Origin: CAWUJT01 sp963922715
GTDB taxonomy: Bacteria; Pseudomonadota; Alphaproteobacteria; Rhodobacterales; Rhodobacteraceae
Direction: 5' to 3'
Length of the DNA stretch: 8,990 nt
NCBI GenBank assembly: GCA_963922715.1
Contig: CAWUJT010000093.1
Coordinates: 1-8,990, forward strand
This document shows positions 6,521 to 8,990 of this stretch, in pieces. The notes below the pieces were generated by a model. It was given only the letters and a program-made list of their open reading frames with translations, was not told the DNA's origin and ran no database searches. The position numbers and the translations under genes are program-made. The first letter of the stretch is position 1. Every line of letters starts with the position of its first letter.

Positions 6521-7567
6521 ATGTCAAAACCTGAACAGGATCGCTCACATTCAAAGGGCAGGGTGCCAAGATTGATAGATGTGGCACAGGCTGCGGGCGT
6601 GTCCACAGCAACTGTATCTCGCTGTTTGAATGCGCCCAACTGTGTTTCCAGCCACACGCGTGTGAAAGTGATGAAGGCGGTGAAAGACCTGGGCTATGCG
6701 CCAAATTTCAATGCAAAAGCGCTTGCATCTCGCCGAACGCATACCTTTGGGGCTATAATCCCTACAATGGAAAACGCAATTTTTGCCCGTGGTGTGCAGG
6801 CCTTTCAAGATACGTTACGCACGCAGGGCATAACTTTGCTTATTGCTTCTTCGGCCTATGATCCACATCTCGAAGAACGACAGATTTATGCACTGGCGGC
6901 ACGCGGTGCCGATGCCATGCTTTTGATCGGTCGTGATCGTACGGAAAGCAGTTATATATTCTTGGAACGCAAACAGATCCCCTATGTGACAGTCTGGACA
7001 AGTCAAGTGGGTAGAGCACCAGGAACCGTCGGTTTCGATAACCGCAAAGCCATGGCGCAACTGGCCGCACATGTGTTCGAGTTTGGTCACAGGAACCTTG
7101 GATATATCAGCGCCCCGCGGGCGACCAATGATCGCGCACGTGAACGTGTTTTGGGGGTGTATGACGCTATGGAGGCGCACGGTCTCGATCCAAAGTCCCT
7201 TATGATTGTTGAGACCCCCTACAGTATCAAAAACGGTGCGGCGGCCTTCAAAAGCTTGATCACGTATAACCCGCGTCCCACAGCAGTTCTGTGTGGGAAT
7301 GATGTCCTGGCTGCAGGCGCGGTGATGTGTGCGCGACAGATGGGCTTTGATATCCCCGGTGATCTATCGATCACTGGATTTGACGATATTGACTTGTCGG
7401 AAATTGTTTCACCCCCTCTGACCACGGTTCATGTGCCCCATCGTGCTATGGGACGTGCTGCTGCTGACATGCTTATGGCGATGTCAAAGGGAGAGAATGA
7501 GGGCGCGACCGTCGAGCTGGATGTGGAGATCATTTTGCGTGCGTCTCTTGGGCCTGTTCCAAGGTGA
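6521..7567 (+). CDS. LacI-family transcriptional repressor, probable regulator of the DHPS operon
   Basis: This 348-residue protein has standard LacI/GalR architecture. The helix-turn-helix is LIDVAQAAGVSTATVSRCLN (19-38). The hinge helix lies around 63-71 (FNAKALASR), with Leu68 as the likely minor-groove wedge. A periplasmic-binding-protein-like sensor domain follows from about 75 to 340, including GFDN (171-174), GYISAPR (194-200), VLCGNDVLAAGA (257-268) and SITGFDDIDLS (283-293). The ATG at 6521 is chosen because GGAG lies 9 nt upstream and because family members begin shortly before the HTH. The frame stays open to 6131, but that extension runs through the operator and the opposite genes. 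An in-frame TTG at 6488 is a weaker option. It is divergent from the DHPS operon with a perfect operator between them, which points to substrate-relieved repression. The inducer is not visible; DHPS or an oxidation product is an inference. I see no convincing promoter of its own. Confidence 0.92.
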   Translation: MSKPEQDRSHSKGRVPRLIDVAQAAGVSTATVSRCLNAPNCVSSHTRVKVMKAVKDLGYAPNFNAKALASRRTHTFGAIIPTMENAIFARGVQAFQDTLRTQGITLLIASSAYDPHLEERQIYALAARGADAMLLIGRDRTESSYIFLERKQIPYVTVWTSQVGRAPGTVGFDNRKAMAQLAAHVFEFGHRNLGYISAPRATNDRARERVLGVYDAMEAHGLDPKSLMIVETPYSIKNGAAAFKSLITYNPRPTAVLCGNDVLAAGAVMCARQMGFDIPGDLSITGFDDIDLSEIVSPPLTTVHVPHRAMGRAAADMLMAMSKGENEGATVELDVEIILRASLGPVPR

Positions 7568-7571
7568 GGTG

Positions 7572-8990
7572 TCACCCATGTTCTTCTGCCGCTGTTGCGG
7601 CCAGAGCGCGATTGTATGCCAACAAGGCATCGACTTGGAATAATGTTCCGATCAAAACGGGCGACTTGTCTGGTCCGGAGAATCTGACAACAGGAATAAA
7701 ATCCACGCCTGTTTTTTCGAAAATGGGCATGGCCACTTCAAGAGTTGACTGTGGCTCCAGCCAGACGGTTTTTTTGATCAAGGCATGTGCTGTGTCTTTA
7801 TCGGGCGCTTCTGGGTGGCTTTCTCCGCGCATAACCGCAGACACCTGAAACATACCCAGCAAATAGGCTTGTGGGCCTGCGGCAAGGTGAATATTTCGTT
7901 GCTCTAGTTGGCTGAGAAAAAAACTGCGCTCCACCAGTTGTGCGGAAATGGCGCAGGAAATTGAGACACAAACGATGACGGCCAAACCTGTTTGCCAATC
8001 CCCTGTGAGTTCAAACACAATAAGCGTCGTGGAAATCGGTGCCCCCAGGACAGCCGCTGCGACGGCCCCCATACCGGCCAGTGCATAGAGCGCTTCTGAT
8101 CCAGAGACATTTGGAAATACCGATGTTGCAATCAATCCAAAGGCCAGGCCAGTTAAAGCGCCGATCATCAGGGCAGGGGAGAAAACACCCCCCCCCATGC
8201 GCCCAGCCATGGTGATCGAAACGGCGCAAACTTTGACTACGGCAAACACCACAGCTTCATGCAGCAACAGATCCCCTGTCAGCGCGGCTGTTGTGGTCTC
8301 ATAGCCCACACCTATAATGTGCGGATAGAAAACGGCACAGACACCTAAGCCCAATCCAGCGATTGTTGGACGTAAAAAGATGGGCAGAGAGAGCCGCCCC
8401 TGCACCTCGGTGGCAATTTCATCGGCCCAAAAAATGCTCCGCATGAGTACCACTGCCACCAGTCCACAGATCACGCCCAGGATGATGAATGCCGGCAGTT
8501 CGACATAAAAGCGCAAGATTGAGCCTTCCAGCAGCGTGAATTCCGTGATGTTGCCATAAAAACTACGCGAGACAATCGTGCCGGCCACCGAGGCAATGAC
8601 GATTGGCGCGAACGCATGCAACGCAAAGTGGCGCAGAATCACCTCAAGCGCGAATAGGGCCCCGGCGATGGGCGCGTTGAAAGAGGCCGATACGGCGGCG
8701 GCCACGGCACAGCCCAAAAGATCGCGCCCGGTGATCCCATTGGCGTTGATTTTGTTCGACACCCAGGTTGCAATCAGGGCCGCAATATGCACAACGGGTC
8801 CCTCGCGCCCTGTGGAGCCCCCGGTTGAGAGTGTGATCATAGACGCACAGGCCGAGGCGACACCGGAACGTTGTTCAACGCGGCCATTGCGCAGCGCTGA
8901 ACCTTCGATGACATCTGCCACACCACTGACACGTTGATTTGGTATGAAACGCTGCAAAATAAAGCCGACAAGAAGTCCTCCTAGGGTTGG
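7572..8990 (-). CDS. ClC-family chloride channel/transporter with C-terminal CBS region, start beyond window
   Basis: The visible 472 residues run from the window edge to a TGA at 7572. The frame is open to base 8990, so the N-terminus and start codon are missing. Numbering from the edge, the ClC landmarks in order are: VSGVAD (21-26) where E. coli ClcA has GSGIPE; GREGPVVH (61-68) with gating glutamate Glu63; SFNAPIAGALFALE (103-116); GGGVFSPALMIGA (266-278); and GMGAVAAAVLGAPIS (306-320). A hydrophobic core of many helices is followed by a cytoplasmic tail with about one recognisable CBS-like unit (383-460) rather than a clear pair. The internal proton-path glutamate of ClcA (Glu203) aligns with Val117, and the central tyrosine (Tyr445) with Phe357 or Phe358, so ion coupling may differ from ClcA. 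A nine-G tract encodes part of the GGGVF motif. The gene is convergent with the LacI regulator, 4 nt apart, and no link to DHPS use is evident. Confidence 0.92.
   Translation of the reverse strand, partial: PTLGGLLVGFILQRFIPNQRVSGVADVIEGSALRNGRVEQRSGVASACASMITLSTGGSTGREGPVVHIAALIATWVSNKINANGITGRDLLGCAVAAAVSASFNAPIAGALFALEVILRHFALHAFAPIVIASVAGTIVSRSFYGNITEFTLLEGSILRFYVELPAFIILGVICGLVAVVLMRSIFWADEIATEVQGRLSLPIFLRPTIAGLGLGVCAVFYPHIIGVGYETTTAALTGDLLLHEAVVFAVVKVCAVSITMAGRMGGGVFSPALMIGALTGLAFGLIATSVFPNVSGSEALYALAGMGAVAAAVLGAPISTTLIVFELTGDWQTGLAVIVCVSISCAISAQLVERSFFLSQLEQRNIHLAAGPQAYLLGMFQVSAVMRGESHPEAPDKDTAHALIKKTVWLEPQSTLEVAMPIFEKTGVDFIPVVRFSGPDKSPVLIGTLFQVDALLAYNRALAATAAEEHG

Noticed and set aside
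7563..7576. Intrinsic terminator between the LacI and ClC genes
   Set aside because: The stem is only 5 bp and neither side is followed by a T run in the direction of transcription.
8955..8957. TTG at 8957 as the start of the ClC gene
   Set aside because: The frame stays open to the window edge with plausible membrane-helix residues (GGLLVGFILQ) before it, so the gene is simply cut by the window.

Overview
The window reads as chromosomal DNA of a marine alphaproteobacterium, most likely the Roseobacter group (Rhodobacteraceae). This is inferred from protein character, moderate G+C judged by eye, and a gene order matching the 2,3-dihydroxypropane-1-sulfonate (DHPS) loci known from that group. 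No rRNA, tRNA, insertion sequence or CRISPR array is visible.

Layout. Positions 5-6381 hold one long minus-strand operon, transcribed right to left. It starts with an unnamed 62-aa two-helix membrane protein (6381-6193). Next come the three TRAP transporter parts: periplasmic binding protein (6157-5003), small permease (4896-4381) and large permease (4369-3041). Three dehydrogenases follow: the histidinol-dehydrogenase-like DHPS 3-dehydrogenase HpsN (3031-1727), a short-chain dehydrogenase HpsO (1734-976) and a zinc-type medium-chain dehydrogenase HpsP (979-5). The genes from the small permease onward are very tightly packed: Shine-Dalgarno sequences overlap the preceding stop codons, and two junctions are 8-nt and 4-nt overlaps. 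The one sizeable internal gap, 106 nt between binding protein and small permease, contains a GC-rich hairpin followed by a T run, which looks like an attenuator.

Control. A LacI-family regulator is divergently encoded at 6521-7567. Between it and the operon lies a perfect 14-bp palindrome, TGTAAGCGCTTACA (6406-6419). It sits inside a recognisable minus-strand promoter (TTGGCA, 17 nt, TACACT), overlapping the -10 box, as expected for repression released by substrate.

How it works together. The TRAP system would import DHPS, a major organosulfonate of marine algae and a product of sulfoquinovose breakdown. HpsO and HpsP would interconvert its enantiomers through the 2-oxo compound, and HpsN would oxidise the R form at C3 to sulfolactate. 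The desulfonating enzymes are not in the window.

The right end (7572-8990, minus strand) is a ClC-family chloride channel or transporter whose start lies outside the window. It is convergent with the regulator, only 4 nt apart, and probably unrelated to DHPS use. The least described elements are the 62-aa protein leading the operon, the intergenic hairpin and the operator/promoter arrangement.
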